Positions 17,918 to 29,124 are shown, numbered from the stretch's first letter. The stretch is DNA of 64,000 bases from Bacteroidota bacterium (GCA_027619225.1 JAQCFW010000012.1:1-64000); one strand, 5' to 3'. Translations and numbers: made by a program. Notes: a model not told the origin generated them from the letters alone.

Positions 17918-20900
17918 CTATTGTGTAAGATTAAATCGAATTGCAACACCAGAATTAATATTCGAGGTGTTAAATGAAGTGGAAATCTTCGCTTTCGTTA
18001 TTTGCTGGTCATAAAAAGCTCTCAAAGTTATCTTATCACTAATCTCGAGATCGCCCGAAAGTTTAATTGAGACAAGTGTTTGACCCGCGGTAACTTGATT
18101 TTGGCGTTCAACCATTTTACGAATAACAGTACTGTTATCACGAATATTAATATCACATCGAATTAAGAAATCTGTCTCCTTAAACATCTTAATTGGCAAC
18201 TTTCCGTAGGTTTTCATAAACGGATTGCGGACATCTGCAAACTTGTATCCTACACCGATAACTATTCCCTTGCTCTTTGTCTCTGTAATTTGATAATTTG
18301 CAAGACCAAAACTTACATTTCTATCACGTGTTATCTCAACCTTAACCTGTGGCTCATTGTCAGAGACTGTTTTAATGGTCATGTCAAGACCTATAAGCGG
18401 AGACAATTGCTCTGATATACTTACATTATTGAATTGTCTTTCAGAGATCCAATTTGAGTAATCTCCATTGTCCTCTATTGTCGGCAAACCATTGTCATCT
18501 TCTGCGTACTGAAGATTCGTCGTGTACGACGTACTCATTGTTGAGCGATATGAGTGTGACAGGTTAAATCTTCTGAAGGTCTTTTTCAGAGATGGTATCT
18601 TACTGAGTCCATCATACGTAATTCTCCAGTTTGGAGCTACTGGAGCTTTAAAGACATCTAAGGCCACAGTATTTGGGTCGATTCCTAAATACGCGCTCAT
18701 GAAAGCCGGTATTGCTACCTCTTGTGAAGTGGGACCCCAACCTTGGTAATAACCTGTTGGGTTAGGTTCATCTAAATTAAAAGTTTCTTCATTCAAACGA
18801 GAAGATATGATCAATCTACTTAGAAGTAAATCATCCCAAATCTCAGAGTTGTATTCCTCATCATCATTCATAAATGTTGTAGGCCAAGACATGACTGTAG
18901 CCGTGAAGTTTCCAGTTTCATTAGGAGATTCATAAATCCAATCGTCTAGATCCTCATCATATCTGAAGAAACTTTGGTGATTGCGTGAAGTACTTCTATT
19001 GGCCGTAAGTTCAATCTTAAAGTGCTTTATGGGCTCTAAATTTACTCTCACATTAAAGTTCTCTGTGAACGACTCTGTGTATTGTTGATTGAGATAAGGT
19101 TGCTGAACCAACCAACCATTTGCAGCCGCGTCCATGGCAAAATCCGATGTTTTATCGCCAAAGACATCTGTGTTTTGATGACCTATGAGGAAGAGCAACC
19201 CCGGAGATTCTAAATTCTCATCAAACCCTCCATATCTACTTGTCTCTGAAAATCCCGGAAGCATAATACCCTCGTTGCGAGAAAACGTTCCGCTTATACT
19301 TTGTAATCCCATTGCAAACCTAAGGATATGCTCTATCGGATTAATTTCTATCTTTTCCTTTTCTTCCTCATCTTCTATTTCACCAAACCCATCTCTACTT
19401 TGGTTACTTACATTTCTTGAGCTCGGTCTTTTCGGGCGCTTGTTGTTAATCTCTTTTAGGAAAGGAATTCTATTGTATAGCTTGAGCAAATTCGCCTGAC
19501 CATTTAGACTTAAGTTCCTTGAATTTTGAATCGTAGCTCCAAGCGTGTCCTGCGCAAAAGGGGCTCTGTCCCAACGAAATGAACTTTGATACCTGACGTC
19601 TCCTGTTACAAAATCCATAAGTGGTATTTTGTCAAATGGGAGCTTATACGACCCATTAACGTTGTGATTGTATGTCGTGACATCACCTGCGCTTCTAAGG
19701 TTTAACCTTACTGTGTCAAGGTATAGGTTATATCCGTCAGGATCTTCACCGTGAGATGGAATTACTCCAGCGGGTTCGCCAATAAGAGCAGAAGCTTGAC
19801 CTGTGTAATCGAATTTCAGGGCTTGGGTTAAATCGTACTTTAAGGCATAGTTTCTGTTCCAATTCCAAGATTTTAGAACTTGAGTTTGGATTAAAAGATT
19901 CGTCTGAACACCTAATAAATCTTCTGTGTTATTCCTTACACGACTGGTCTGATAAACACGCTCCATCTGCGTATTCATGGACACCTGTTTGGGGAGAAGG
20001 TAAAAATTAAAATCCTTGAGGAATTTAAAAATTTCATTTTCACGAATAAACTTGATGTTAGAAAATGGTTTGTGTTGCTTGGGGCTATTCTGCCAATTGT
20101 AAGCGAGCCCGCCTCTGTGCTCTGTATTTAACTGAAACTCCGTGTTAATGTCTCGTCTGTACACTTCATTGAAGCTGTAGTTTCCTGTGAAATTACTAAT
20201 CTTTAAGAAAGACAAAGGACCTGAAGAGCTCGAACCACCCCGACCACCTGAACCCCCTGATGATCCACCCCTGCCACCCGTCGATCCACCAAGAGCACCC
20301 ATTCCACCACCACTTTTAGATTTGGTGTCATTGGATCTTGAATTCCTATCACTACTTCCACTGCCGCCTCCTCCGGAATTAAATTGAGGGCTAATCTTAA
20401 TGCTTGAGAAATTAATACTTCTCAGACGATTTACTTCCTGTGTTTTATTTAACCGATCAGGGCTTAGTTCTAAATCCTCAAGTTTAATATCTGGGGAAAG
20501 TGGATCGTATTGTGGTGTGCTTACCTGTTCGGAATACCCCATGTACATAGGTAGAGAAATACCTAGCTTTTTAGGCAATAACTTTCCTAACTGTATTGTA
20601 CCATTTGCGTCTATGCCTCGAATTGTTTCTCGAGATCTTTCTTGAACTCTTTGTTCTAAACCTCCCCAACCTGGAGTAGACATATTTGCTGCCACGCTTA
20701 CATTACCTAAATCTGCTAACGTTGCATTCACCCTCGCAACAGCAGCCCAACCTCCTTCTTCATTAAAATCAGATAACCTCAACTCATTTGCCCAAACAAC
20801 AGCGCATTTATTTAAACCGTCATCAGAATCTGGAAAGAAAACATTAGAATCCTTATCTGGGTTTCTGATTCCGATCATGACAGTAACCACGTTCGCTAAA

Positions 20901-23900
20901 TTCGGATTTCCCTTCACTGACAACCTTGCAACACCATCGTATTGTGTGAATTCTTGGAATATCGGATGTCCGCTGGGTCTAGCGATCTTCAGGTTTTGCA
21001 GTTTCTGTAGTTCTATATCCATGTTGTTGGCCGTTGGCCAAATCAAGTCCTCATCCACAGTATACCAAGGTGTTACCGAAAGTGGGATTTCGTACTCGTA
21101 ATAGTTGTTGTCAAAATCAGAACCTAATCTTATGAATGCCGTGAGATCTCCATCGTTTAAATTTGTCCCATCAGGACCAGGTTCAGCATGGAAATACATT
21201 CGCATACGCTTATACATTCTCATATCATAATTGATATTTCTGTATGCAGCCCGAGCATCTCCGTCTATAAGATTACAAACCTCCATGGCTAAAGATTGCT
21301 CGTTAAGTCTTCTCTGATTCGTGGTTGCTACGTCGATCTCTCTAATAATTCCCGGAGGAGTTACATATGCAACCGGCTCACGATTCCCATTTTCCTCTAC
21401 GTTAACGGCAGAAATATTAAAACTTGTAGAAGAAGGGTCTGTTGGTTCTATCTCTTGCTCTCCAGCTAAAGACCCATCATATTTTCTCCATTCTCCTCTA
21501 ACAAGTTCCATTCTGGCAAAACGAAGAGTTACAGGCTGGCTCCAACCTTTCATGAATACCCTCATAAATCTTATCGAACGGAAATCTGAAATACTACCTA
21601 TTTGTTTTTGGTATTCACGAACAGGAATTTTAAATTGGTACCACTTAATAGGTTTCTGCTCATTCGAAGAGGCGCTCTGCGAAAGCGTTTCGAAAACGTC
21701 CGTGATGTAATTGTTGCCCACATTCGCCTCTCCAAGGTCAGATGGCCTTAATGAAATCTTATATTGATAGTAGCTCTCAATCGTGCTGAGGGTAATATCC
21801 TCATTGATGTCCTCACTGTTAGGGATGGTCGTCGACGTGATCGGATACCCATCAGGAGACTCCGTATTTGAGTTCCCTTCATACAGGCTGAAATGCTTGT
21901 ACCTCTGAATAATATCCTCTTCTAAAGCTTGAGACGTTGGGTTTCTGAAATACCTAAAATCATCACCAGAAGGGTCATTTTCAATCGCAGAATACGCTTC
22001 GGGACTCAATACTCCAGAACCTTCTAAATCTCCTAACCAGTCAGAGAAATACTCTCTTTCATCAGAAGAATTCATCCCGTCTAATCCAACATCTTGTAAA
22101 GCGTAATTGCCGGAAGCGTTGTCAAATGCATTTACAACATTAAATGTCGATGGATCAGGATAAATCGCCCAAGAACTTGTGTCTGTGGGTAAGTCAGGGC
22201 TTGTCGCAGATGGAAGTCCATTCTCAAACTCGAGTTGGCTATCATTGAGGATGTCCTCACTAACATTCCCTAAGTTGAAGTATATATCACCTCCCGTTGA
22301 GTTTTCAGAATCATCATTAAAAGGATCCATCACCCAAAACTGGATGTACTCAATATTTGCACTCTCAAAATCGGTCGTCGTAAGCGCTCTTTGAATCCCT
22401 CCCCAACGAGAAGAAGGCTCAACTAAGCCCCCATTTTCACTAAGACCCGCAGAGTATCCTGCGGTTCCATCAGCAGTTTCATAATTATACGGGCCTCTTT
22501 CAGCAGGCCAAAAACTCAAATCAAAAGTCGGAATATTTCTAGGCGTGCCAGGCTGATAATCTCTGTTGGGAAAGATTTCCTGCTCAAGGATTTGACGCAT
22601 ATTGTGATCATGCTTTACCTCATCTGACACCTGCCCATCTTGAAGTCCGCTTCCAGAATAAAAGGTCGGATCGATCGTATACCAAGACATCGCCGCTCTG
22701 TTATAGCCGTATAAAAGCGTGTCTTCAAATGCCGATTCTGGAAAGAGGGCGGGTTGGTGCTTGGGAGTCGAAGCTAAAAACCACCTCGAAACAGATCGAA
22801 TGTCGATTGTCGATTGAGATCCTTCAAAATCATCTATGTAAGCATTTCCCTCCTCACCAATCGCTCTACTGTGTCCAGGAATTAAATATGCTCCCTCAGC
22901 GCTAATATCTAATGTTGAAGTCGCTGTAGTTTCATAAAAAGGAAGTTTATCTACGAGCTCCGTCAGAAATCTACTGTCTGTTTGCCACGTAAAATCAGCT
23001 CCAAGAATGGTGTTGTTTACCGGCTCATCTCCGATATTCACCTTTTGAGTGAGCGGTCTCTCGCGCATATTTAAGAATGTAGCTCCAAAAGTAAAATCAT
23101 CACTTGCGACGTAATCAAACCTTGTACCTAAAAGAGTTTTTGTCTGTATGTTGAAAAGCGAGTTGCTTTCGAGGGAAACGCGAATTGTTTGGCCTGATTC
23201 AAGAAGACCGTCATTGATAATCCTAACTCTTCCTAAATTGTAATCAACCGTATAATCCCTATTCTCCACAAGGCGCACACCACCAGCAGTTACAGTTACT
23301 GACCCCTCCGGAACGTTAAGCGCATTCAGTGCAATTTCCGAACTGCTCTGGGATTGGAATTTACCTTTAATGTGATATCTGTTGAGGGTTGGGATTTGCT
23401 GGGCCGCCGTTTTTGTAGAATCATAAAGAGGATCGAAAACCAAGGTCTGAATGAGTGATTCCGCGAGGTTCGGATCGCTAACTCTCGCTAAAATAACCTC
23501 TCTCAGATTGTCGCCAAAAGGCTCAACAGACGGAAAGAAGATGCGGCCATTTTGAGAATTAATCGTACCGCCATTCGTCGCCGCATTGTCAACGTAATCG
23601 AACACGCCGTCAGGATTAGGCATGGTATTGATATCCATTCTATCGAGTCCCAATAACTGAAGCAGGAGGATTCCGTCTAATGGGTCTCTGGGGATATAAT
23701 TGAGGTCCACTCCCGTAGATGGGTCGTTGTACCAAACATCTAATCTGAATTCCTCTTGACTTACTCCGAACGCCCTCATCGAATACACATTCTTCATCAT
23801 ACACTCCCAAAGTGGTGAAGGGTCACCATTATTTAGGTCCAATTGAGTAATACTAGACTTGAGCATTTTTAATACAAGGGCTCCCATCGCTTCATTTTCA

Positions 23901-25441
23901 CCAGACCCGGTAGTATATCCATCCTGAGCAAGAGTACCAACTTGATAAGTGTTTCCTTCTAAGGTGTATTCATATGCAACAGCTAGCACCTCAGCATTGT
24001 TAAGTGATTGTCTTAGGGAAATAAAGCCGAGTTTAGAGTTGTATGAATACTCCGAAGGCATCAGCTTCCTCGCATTTCCTACCCTCTCGTAGTGAACGCC
24101 TTGCTCAAGGCCGATAGGGTTCTGTTCGCTAACAAGACCTATGTTATAAGAATCGTTGATTGAGGAAATCGCAGCATTAGCTGCAGAATAACCCATCACA
24201 TCATCATTGTTGACCAAAACACCGAAAAGGCCATTATTTGAATTTGTTGGGGCCCTATTTGATGTGGGTGATATTGGGAAGTCCCACGTTGACCTTAAAT
24301 CTGAAATATTCAGATTTGAGGAAACATATTCAGGGTGTTCACCTAAATCTGTGACAGCAATAATGTTTCTTACGTCCATCGTATTTGCCTGAGTATTCAC
24401 GACCCAGACTTCAATTCTATTAATATTCGCCCCTGAATTTGGAACAGGCAATGACCGCATCGCCTTGTCGTATTGGTTACGGAAATACTGAGAAAGGAAA
24501 TAATGTCTGTTTGCCTCGTAGTCATCAGCGCGGATATCGAAATTTTGGGTTTGGGCTCCACCCTCAACCTCTATCTCTTTCCGCTCACCCTTTTGCTGAG
24601 ACAGAATCGTAGAATTATAGAGGCGACCCCATTGGGTTTCTAGTTTTAATCCGAAGAGACTCTGCGATCCTGTAATCAATGTTCCTTGCAGCGGTAGGGA
24701 GATGTTTCCAGCCTCGATGTTTTTAAGAATATCATCTTCTTCACCTTGGAAGCCAATATTCATTTGATTCTCAAAATCAAATAAAGACTCTGTGTTGTAC
24801 TGGGTTCCAAGTTCTATTTTATCTCCAATTTTACCGGAAATATTCAACTGTATTCTTTGATCAAAGTCGAAGGTCGTCACCCTCCTTTGACGTTCTGGAA
24901 TCCTTGGGTTTTCAGTGTTAGAACTGTTTAATCCAAACGTGATCTCAGCAGTTCCCTGAGGAATGATTTCTATTTCATTTGTTCCAAAAAGCATTTCGAA
25001 AAGCTCACTATCTATCTCAAGTTTAGGAGCAAAACCTCGATTGGCATCATCATCATCATCTTGTAATTGATTCCAAAATTCAGATAAATTACCAGACATG
25101 TCATAATCTAAGAACTCGTCCAAAGTGAAAAGCGAGCCAGGACGAAATTCAAGTGTATCACCAATGGTTTGTTCTACGATATATTGACCAGAAACAGGGT
25201 CATAGACCACACCGTACTGAAAATTTTCAGGCCAGTCAAGTGAAATCCCACCTGGAAATTCCACGGGATTGTATGCATCTTCACCACCATGGGGGAAAGG
25301 AAGATCTATTTCTGTTGAATCCGCTTCTGAATCAGACGTTTGAGCGTGCATAGAAAAGCTACATACAAATGCCGCCACCACACACAAAATTGATATGCCC
25401 TTTATTTTCACGAGTTCAGTCCTGTGTTCTGTCTTGTTCAA
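17918..25441 (-). CDS. sprA: SprA, T9SS translocon outer-membrane channel
   Basis: At 2507 aa this is the giant outer-membrane beta-barrel that forms the T9SS channel (Sov in Porphyromonas). It is close in size to the ~2400-aa flavobacterial protein. A signal peptide ends at FSMHAQ. Landmarks include INLSGKIGDKIELGTQYNTE-like plug/barrel sequence, repeated YRDINTEFQLN-type strands, and a final RAFYDQQITKAKISTSFNTS barrel end. A Gly/Ser-rich stretch of about 60 residues (about 1685-1746) interrupts the middle. The annotated TTG start overlaps the ruvA stop (TTGA). A GTG ten codons later, directly before KIKGISILCVVAAF, would give a more typical signal peptide. The order ruvA-sprA-gcvH is shared with other flavobacteria. 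Confidence 0.97.
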   Translation of the reverse strand: MNKTEHRTELVKIKGISILCVVAAFVCSFSMHAQTSDSEADSTEIDLPFPHGGEDAYNPVEFPGGISLDWPENFQYGVVYDPVSGQYIVEQTIGDTLEFRPGSLFTLDEFLDYDMSGNLSEFWNQLQDDDDDANRGFAPKLEIDSELFEMLFGTNEIEIIPQGTAEITFGLNSSNTENPRIPERQRRVTTFDFDQRIQLNISGKIGDKIELGTQYNTESLFDFENQMNIGFQGEEDDILKNIEAGNISLPLQGTLITGSQSLFGLKLETQWGRLYNSTILSQQKGERKEIEVEGGAQTQNFDIRADDYEANRHYFLSQYFRNQYDKAMRSLPVPNSGANINRIEVWVVNTQANTMDVRNIIAVTDLGEHPEYVSSNLNISDLRSTWDFPISPTSNRAPTNSNNGLFGVLVNNDDVMGYSAANAAISSINDSYNIGLVSEQNPIGLEQGVHYERVGNARKLMPSEYSYNSKLGFISLRQSLNNAEVLAVAYEYTLEGNTYQVGTLAQDGYTTGSGENEAMGALVLKMLKSSITQLDLNNGDPSPLWECMMKNVYSMRAFGVSQEEFRLDVWYNDPSTGVDLNYIPRDPLDGILLLQLLGLDRMDINTMPNPDGVFDYVDNAATNGGTINSQNGRIFFPSVEPFGDNLREVILARVSDPNLAESLIQTLVFDPLYDSTKTAAQQIPTLNRYHIKGKFQSQSSSEIALNALNVPEGSVTVTAGGVRLVENRDYTVDYNLGRVRIINDGLLESGQTIRVSLESNSLFNIQTKTLLGTRFDYVASDDFTFGATFLNMRERPLTQKVNIGDEPVNNTILGADFTWQTDSRFLTELVDKLPFYETTATSTLDISAEGAYLIPGHSRAIGEEGNAYIDDFEGSQSTIDIRSVSRWFLASTPKHQPALFPESAFEDTLLYGYNRAAMSWYTIDPTFYSGSGLQDGQVSDEVKHDHNMRQILEQEIFPNRDYQPGTPRNIPTFDLSFWPAERGPYNYETADGTAGYSAGLSENGGLVEPSSRWGGIQRALTTTDFESANIEYIQFWVMDPFNDDSENSTGGDIYFNLGNVSEDILNDSQLEFENGLPSATSPDLPTDTSSWAIYPDPSTFNVVNAFDNASGNYALQDVGLDGMNSSDEREYFSDWLGDLEGSGVLSPEAYSAIENDPSGDDFRYFRNPTSQALEEDIIQRYKHFSLYEGNSNTESPDGYPITSTTIPNSEDINEDITLSTIESYYQYKISLRPSDLGEANVGNNYITDVFETLSQSASSNEQKPIKWYQFKIPVREYQKQIGSISDFRSIRFMRVFMKGWSQPVTLRFARMELVRGEWRKYDGSLAGEQEIEPTDPSSTSFNISAVNVEENGNREPVAYVTPPGIIREIDVATTNQRRLNEQSLAMEVCNLIDGDARAAYRNINYDMRMYKRMRMYFHAEPGPDGTNLNDGDLTAFIRLGSDFDNNYYEYEIPLSVTPWYTVDEDLIWPTANNMDIELQKLQNLKIARPSGHPIFQEFTQYDGVARLSVKGNPNLANVVTVMIGIRNPDKDSNVFFPDSDDGLNKCAVVWANELRLSDFNEEGGWAAVARVNATLADLGNVSVAANMSTPGWGGLEQRVQERSRETIRGIDANGTIQLGKLLPKKLGISLPMYMGYSEQVSTPQYDPLSPDIKLEDLELSPDRLNKTQEVNRLRSINFSSIKISPQFNSGGGGSGSSDRNSRSNDTKSKSGGGMGALGGSTGGRGGSSGGSGGRGGSSSSGPLSFLKISNFTGNYSFNEVYRRDINTEFQLNTEHRGGLAYNWQNSPKQHKPFSNIKFIRENEIFKFLKDFNFYLLPKQVSMNTQMERVYQTSRVRNNTEDLLGVQTNLLIQTQVLKSWNWNRNYALKYDLTQALKFDYTGQASALIGEPAGVIPSHGEDPDGYNLYLDTVRLNLRSAGDVTTYNHNVNGSYKLPFDKIPLMDFVTGDVRYQSSFRWDRAPFAQDTLGATIQNSRNLSLNGQANLLKLYNRIPFLKEINNKRPKRPSSRNVSNQSRDGFGEIEDEEEKEKIEINPIEHILRFAMGLQSISGTFSRNEGIMLPGFSETSRYGGFDENLESPGLLFLIGHQNTDVFGDKTSDFAMDAAANGWLVQQPYLNQQYTESFTENFNVRVNLEPIKHFKIELTANRSTSRNHQSFFRYDEDLDDWIYESPNETGNFTATVMSWPTTFMNDDEEYNSEIWDDLLLSRLIISSRLNEETFNLDEPNPTGYYQGWGPTSQEVAIPAFMSAYLGIDPNTVALDVFKAPVAPNWRITYDGLSKIPSLKKTFRRFNLSHSYRSTMSTSYTTNLQYAEDDNGLPTIEDNGDYSNWISERQFNNVSISEQLSPLIGLDMTIKTVSDNEPQVKVEITRDRNVSFGLANYQITETKSKGIVIGVGYKFADVRNPFMKTYGKLPIKMFKETDFLIRCDINIRDNSTVIRKMVERQNQVTAGQTLVSIKLSGDLEISDKITLRAFYDQQITKAKISTSFNTSNINSGVAIRFNLTQ
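20203..20390 (-). repeat. Gly/Ser-rich low-complexity segment in sprA
   Basis: This stretch encodes roughly 60 residues dominated by Gly, Ser, Arg and Asp, with GGSGG/GRGGSS-type runs, between two barrel-like regions of SprA. It should be disordered. The opposite strand has an open Pro-rich frame that is only its shadow. Confidence 0.85.
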
Positions 25442-26031
25442 AGCTTCTGTAACGCCTGTTTAATCAAAGCTTCCAACGAATAATCGATCTCTGTATTATC
25501 TAAAATTTGCTCGAGGGTTTTCTCCACACGAGACTTGTCAAACCCCAACGTAGTCAGTGCCATTAACGCTTCATTCTTCACGGTATTGTGCAGAAAAGAT
25601 ATTTCTGACTTCACTCCACCACCACCAGTTAAGACACCAACCTTATCTCTAAGGTCAATGATTATTCTTTGGGCTGTTTTTGCACCGATTCCCTTCACTT
25701 TCTTCATCTCATCTACATCACCTGTAGCGATCACTTCAGAAGCAGTAGCAGAATCCATTGCGGACAATATTAACCGAGCTGTATTCGCCCCGACTCCACT
25801 AACACTAATTAGCAGAAGAAACATGGTGCGCTCCTCTTTGGTAGCAAATCCATAAAGTGTTTGAGAATCTTCTCTAACAACCATGTGAATATTTATAAAA
25901 AGGGTCTCATCGTTAGGTAAAGCTTCAAATGTTGTGAGGCTAATAGATACTAAGTAGCCTACACCTCCACACTCAATGACAATATGAGTGGGATGCTTTT
26001 CAATAAGCCTTCCATTTAAATGATGTATCAT
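25438..26031 (-). CDS. ruvA: Holliday junction branch migration protein RuvA
   Basis: RuvA binds four-way junctions as tetramers and loads RuvB rings for branch migration during recombination repair. The 197-aa product has the OB-fold start [20 protein letters not shown], the HhH motifs around LLISVSGVGANTARLILSAM and VKGIGAKTAQRIIIDLRDKV, and the flexible C-terminal UBA-like domain (ALTTLGFDKSRVEKTLEQIL). The 4-nt overlap with the maeB stop and the overlapping sprA start place it in a maeB-ruvA-sprA unit. Its motor partner ruvB is at 49.7-50.7 kb, not adjacent. Confidence 0.96.
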   Translation of the reverse strand: MIHHLNGRLIEKHPTHIVIECGGVGYLVSISLTTFEALPNDETLFINIHMVVREDSQTLYGFATKEERTMFLLLISVSGVGANTARLILSAMDSATASEVIATGDVDEMKKVKGIGAKTAQRIIIDLRDKVGVLTGGGGVKSEISFLHNTVKNEALMALTTLGFDKSRVEKTLEQILDNTEIDYSLEALIKQALQKL

Positions 26032-28301
26032 GATTGGGACTTGTTCTGAGCGTCAACAACTGCGAGTCTCACCATATCTACGATTTCCTTCGCCGAGGAG
26101 CCCATTTGAAGAATATGTACTGACTTCTTCATCCCTAAGAGGACAGGTCCCTGAGCTTCCAAACCTCCCATTTCTTTAAGAAGTTTATACGAGATGTTTC
26201 CAGCAGAAAGATTGGGGAAAATAAGGATGTTTACTTTTCGTTGGTTGAGTTGCGAGAACGGAAAGCTCTCTGCAAGCATTTCCTGATTTATTGCAAAATT
26301 AGCCTGGATTTCACCATCCACAATTAAGTCTGGATGATCTCTATGTAATATCGCTGTTGCAGTTGACATCTTTTCAGCATCCTCACCTTTAGAGGACCCG
26401 AAATTAGAATAGCTGAGTAGAGCAATACGAGGCACAATTCTAAGTCTCTTCACGGCCTCAGCCATGAGCAATGTAATATCTACAATCTCCTCTGCAGTAG
26501 GGTTTACATTGACTGTAGTATCTGCAAAGAACATCGGTCCTTGGTGGGTCTGCATGATATACATACCCGCAACTTTAGAGACACCTTCTGCCTTTCCAAT
26601 GACCTGCAGAGCTGGCCTAATCACACGGGGATAATTCCTTGTAAGACCTGAAACAAGAGCATCAGCCTCACCTGTTTCAACTAACATGGCACCGAAATAA
26701 TTACGCTTTCGCATCGCACGCTCAGCCTCCAATAGAGTTAATCCGTGACGCTTTCTTTTTTCGTGCAATATCTTGCCAAATACTTTTCTCTTTTCAGCAA
26801 GATCTTTATCACGTGGGTCAATGATTGTGGCTGAAGACAGCTCCAGGTTGTTGTCTTCAATTAGTTTTGAAATAACGTGCTTACGCCCGATTAAGATGGG
26901 ATGCGCTATACCTTCTTCAACTGCCTGTTCAGCAGCTTTCAGAACTTTATAGTGTTCCGCTTCCGCAAACACAACTCGCTTGGGATTTTTCGAAGCCCTC
27001 TCGCTAAGTGACATAGAAAAATTCGAAGCCTGTCCAAGCCTATTTAATAGCATCGTATCATATGCATCCCAATCCTCAATAGGCTCACGTGCTATTCCAG
27101 AATCCATAGCGGCTTTTGCAACAGCAGGGGCAATCGCTGTAATCAATCGTGGATCAAGTGGCTTAGGAATAATCAAGTGACGCCCGAAAAACAGTGACTG
27201 TTCATCGTAAGCCTCGCTCACCTCATCTGGCACAGTCTCTTTCGCAAGGTTCGCTATGGCTTTTACAGCCGCAAGCTTCATCGCATCATTAATCCCTGTA
27301 GCTCTAACATCTAAGGCTCCTCGGAAAATAAATGGAAAACCTAAAACGTTATTTACTTGGTTGGGATGATCGCTACGTCCAGTAGCCATAATGATATCTT
27401 CTCTTGCTTCAATCGCGTCTTTGTATGGAATCTCCGGATCTGGATTTGCAAGTGCAAACACAATGGGGTCAGACCCCATCTCCTTAATCATACCAGCAGA
27501 AACCAACCCGCCTTTGCTAAGTCCTAAAAATACATCAGCACCTTTCATTGCATCAGCAAGAGACTCGTAGGATGTCTCAGTCGCGAATCTTTGCTTACTC
27601 GCACCTAGCCCTTCTCGTCCAGCATGAACATGACCTCTTGAATCGAAAACGGCAATGTTTTCTAGGGTAAGCCCTAACTGAATATACAAATCAAGGCAAG
27701 ACATCGCTGCGGCTCCAGCTCCACTAACGACAATTCTAACATCTTCTATTCTTTTGTCAGTAAGCTCTAATGCATTCAAAAGCGCCGCAGAAGAAATAAT
27801 GGCCGTACCATGCTGATCATCATGCATAACTGGAATATCTAACTCCTCTTTCAATCGACGTTCAATCTCAAATGCCTCAGGAGCTTTAATATCTTCGAGG
27901 TTAATCCCTCCGAAAGTAGGTGCGATTGCCTTCACTGTTGAAATAAAATGTTCTACGTCTGTAGCATCTACCTCAATATCGAAAACATCAATGTCTGCAA
28001 ACACTTTAAAAAGAACTGCTTTCCCTTCCATAACTGGCTTACTTGCCTCAGGGCCTATATTTCCAAGTCCTAAAACAGCTGTTCCGTTACTTATCACAGC
28101 TACAAGATTTCCCTTAGCCGTGTACTTGTATACGTCCTCTTTATTCTCGGCAATAGCAAGGCATGGCTGGGCTACTCCTGGGCTATAGGCAAGCGATAAA
28201 TCTCTCTGTGAGCTGAACGGCTTAGTAGGATTTACCTCAATCTTCCCCTTCCTCCCCCTCGAGTGATAATCGAGAGATTCTTGTTTATTCGGTGCTTGCA
28301 T
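26028..28301 (-). CDS. maeB: NADP-dependent malic enzyme with C-terminal phosphotransacetylase-like domain
   Basis: This 757-aa fusion decarboxylates malate to pyruvate with reduction of NAD(P). The N-terminal ~430 residues are the malic enzyme. They include [20 protein letters not shown], the metal-binding [15 protein letters not shown] and [11 protein letters not shown], the dinucleotide-binding [16 protein letters not shown], and [10 protein letters not shown]. The C-terminal ~330 residues resemble phosphate acetyltransferase ([39 protein letters not shown]). In characterised MaeB proteins that domain is regulatory and does not make acetyl phosphate. Its start is 22 nt from the T9SS cargo gene, and its stop overlaps the start of ruvA. 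Confidence 0.96.
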   Translation of the reverse strand: MQAPNKQESLDYHSRGRKGKIEVNPTKPFSSQRDLSLAYSPGVAQPCLAIAENKEDVYKYTAKGNLVAVISNGTAVLGLGNIGPEASKPVMEGKAVLFKVFADIDVFDIEVDATDVEHFISTVKAIAPTFGGINLEDIKAPEAFEIERRLKEELDIPVMHDDQHGTAIISSAALLNALELTDKRIEDVRIVVSGAGAAAMSCLDLYIQLGLTLENIAVFDSRGHVHAGREGLGASKQRFATETSYESLADAMKGADVFLGLSKGGLVSAGMIKEMGSDPIVFALANPDPEIPYKDAIEAREDIIMATGRSDHPNQVNNVLGFPFIFRGALDVRATGINDAMKLAAVKAIANLAKETVPDEVSEAYDEQSLFFGRHLIIPKPLDPRLITAIAPAVAKAAMDSGIAREPIEDWDAYDTMLLNRLGQASNFSMSLSERASKNPKRVVFAEAEHYKVLKAAEQAVEEGIAHPILIGRKHVISKLIEDNNLELSSATIIDPRDKDLAEKRKVFGKILHEKRKRHGLTLLEAERAMRKRNYFGAMLVETGEADALVSGLTRNYPRVIRPALQVIGKAEGVSKVAGMYIMQTHQGPMFFADTTVNVNPTAEEIVDITLLMAEAVKRLRIVPRIALLSYSNFGSSKGEDAEKMSTATAILHRDHPDLIVDGEIQANFAINQEMLAESFPFSQLNQRKVNILIFPNLSAGNISYKLLKEMGGLEAQGPVLLGMKKSVHILQMGSSAKEIVDMVRLAVVDAQNKSQS

Positions 28302-28323
28302 CTTCAGTAACTACTTCTCTTAC

Positions 28324-29124
28324 TTATCTAACTACCACAAATCTTTCTGTTCGAATAGCAATACCATTAATTTCAAGTGTATAAAAACCAATCCCTTGAG
28401 CAAATTTATCTGAATTTATTGCAATCTTTCCACTTGAAACCAGACCACTCTCTCGCATAATCTCCTTTCCCGCTAAATCCCTGAAGACAACATCACCTGT
28501 GGCACCTATAAGAATGTCATATTCTAGCCATCCCGTCCCTGTCATTGGGTTCGGGTAAACAGTTGCTATTGATGAAACACCGAGGTTATCTAGATTGTTT
28601 TCAATTGATGCTGTTGCTGTACTTACATATGTTATTTGATGACACGAACCAGCCGCAACATCGTCAACGGGGTGAAAACAATATTCGATGGTTGTTGTAC
28701 CTAAAACATTGTTCGGGTAATAATATGCAATAAAGGTGGTATCGGTTGCTCCCGCTGGAAGATTAACAAGTAGAGATGGGTTTTGAGACGATGCATCTGT
28801 ACCGTAGTTATAACAAAGCGGGCCCCAACAAAACTTTTCGTAAGCTCCTTCAACGAGTGCCTCTGGCAATGATTGAACGTACGGGTAGTTATATGGATCT
28901 ACTGTTTCTATGAAAGTTCGCGTACACATCAATGTCATTTCTGAATTTGATTCATTCACAACATCCCAGTGCAAAGAAATTTCACCCGAATGGAATTCAT
29001 TAAGTGTATCTAAAGCCGCAAAAATCGTATCTGAGGGAGCGATTATTGTGGGTTGTGCTGCAATGGCTCCGACAAGTAAAAATGTCGAGGACAGAATGAT
29101 CGATTTGAGTTTGGTATAAAACAT
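28324..29124 (-). CDS. Secreted protein with type A T9SS sorting domain
   Basis: The 266-aa product has a signal peptide ending in GAIAAQPT. A middle region of about 150 residues has an Ig-like appearance (SGEISLHWDVVNESNSEMTL; four to six Cys). The ~80-residue C-terminal type A sorting domain starts at IATVYPNPMTGTGWLEYDIL and ends ERFVVVR. The middle domain resembles those that present a COG1470-like or fibronectin-like fold, but I cannot name a family. The sorting domain predicts export via SprA and attachment to the cell surface. Promoter-like TACCTTCG ends five bases before the ATG. It is divergent from the TlpA-like gene. Confidence 0.85.
   Translation of the reverse strand: MFYTKLKSIILSSTFLLVGAIAAQPTIIAPSDTIFAALDTLNEFHSGEISLHWDVVNESNSEMTLMCTRTFIETVDPYNYPYVQSLPEALVEGAYEKFCWGPLCYNYGTDASSQNPSLLVNLPAGATDTTFIAYYYPNNVLGTTTIEYCFHPVDDVAAGSCHQITYVSTATASIENNLDNLGVSSIATVYPNPMTGTGWLEYDILIGATGDVVFRDLAGKEIMRESGLVSSGKIAINSDKFAQGIGFYTLEINGIAIRTERFVVVR

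Noticed and set aside
20187-20387. Pro-rich open frame opposite sprA
   Set aside because: It is the shadow of the Gly/Ser-rich segment of SprA; Gly codons read in reverse give Pro.
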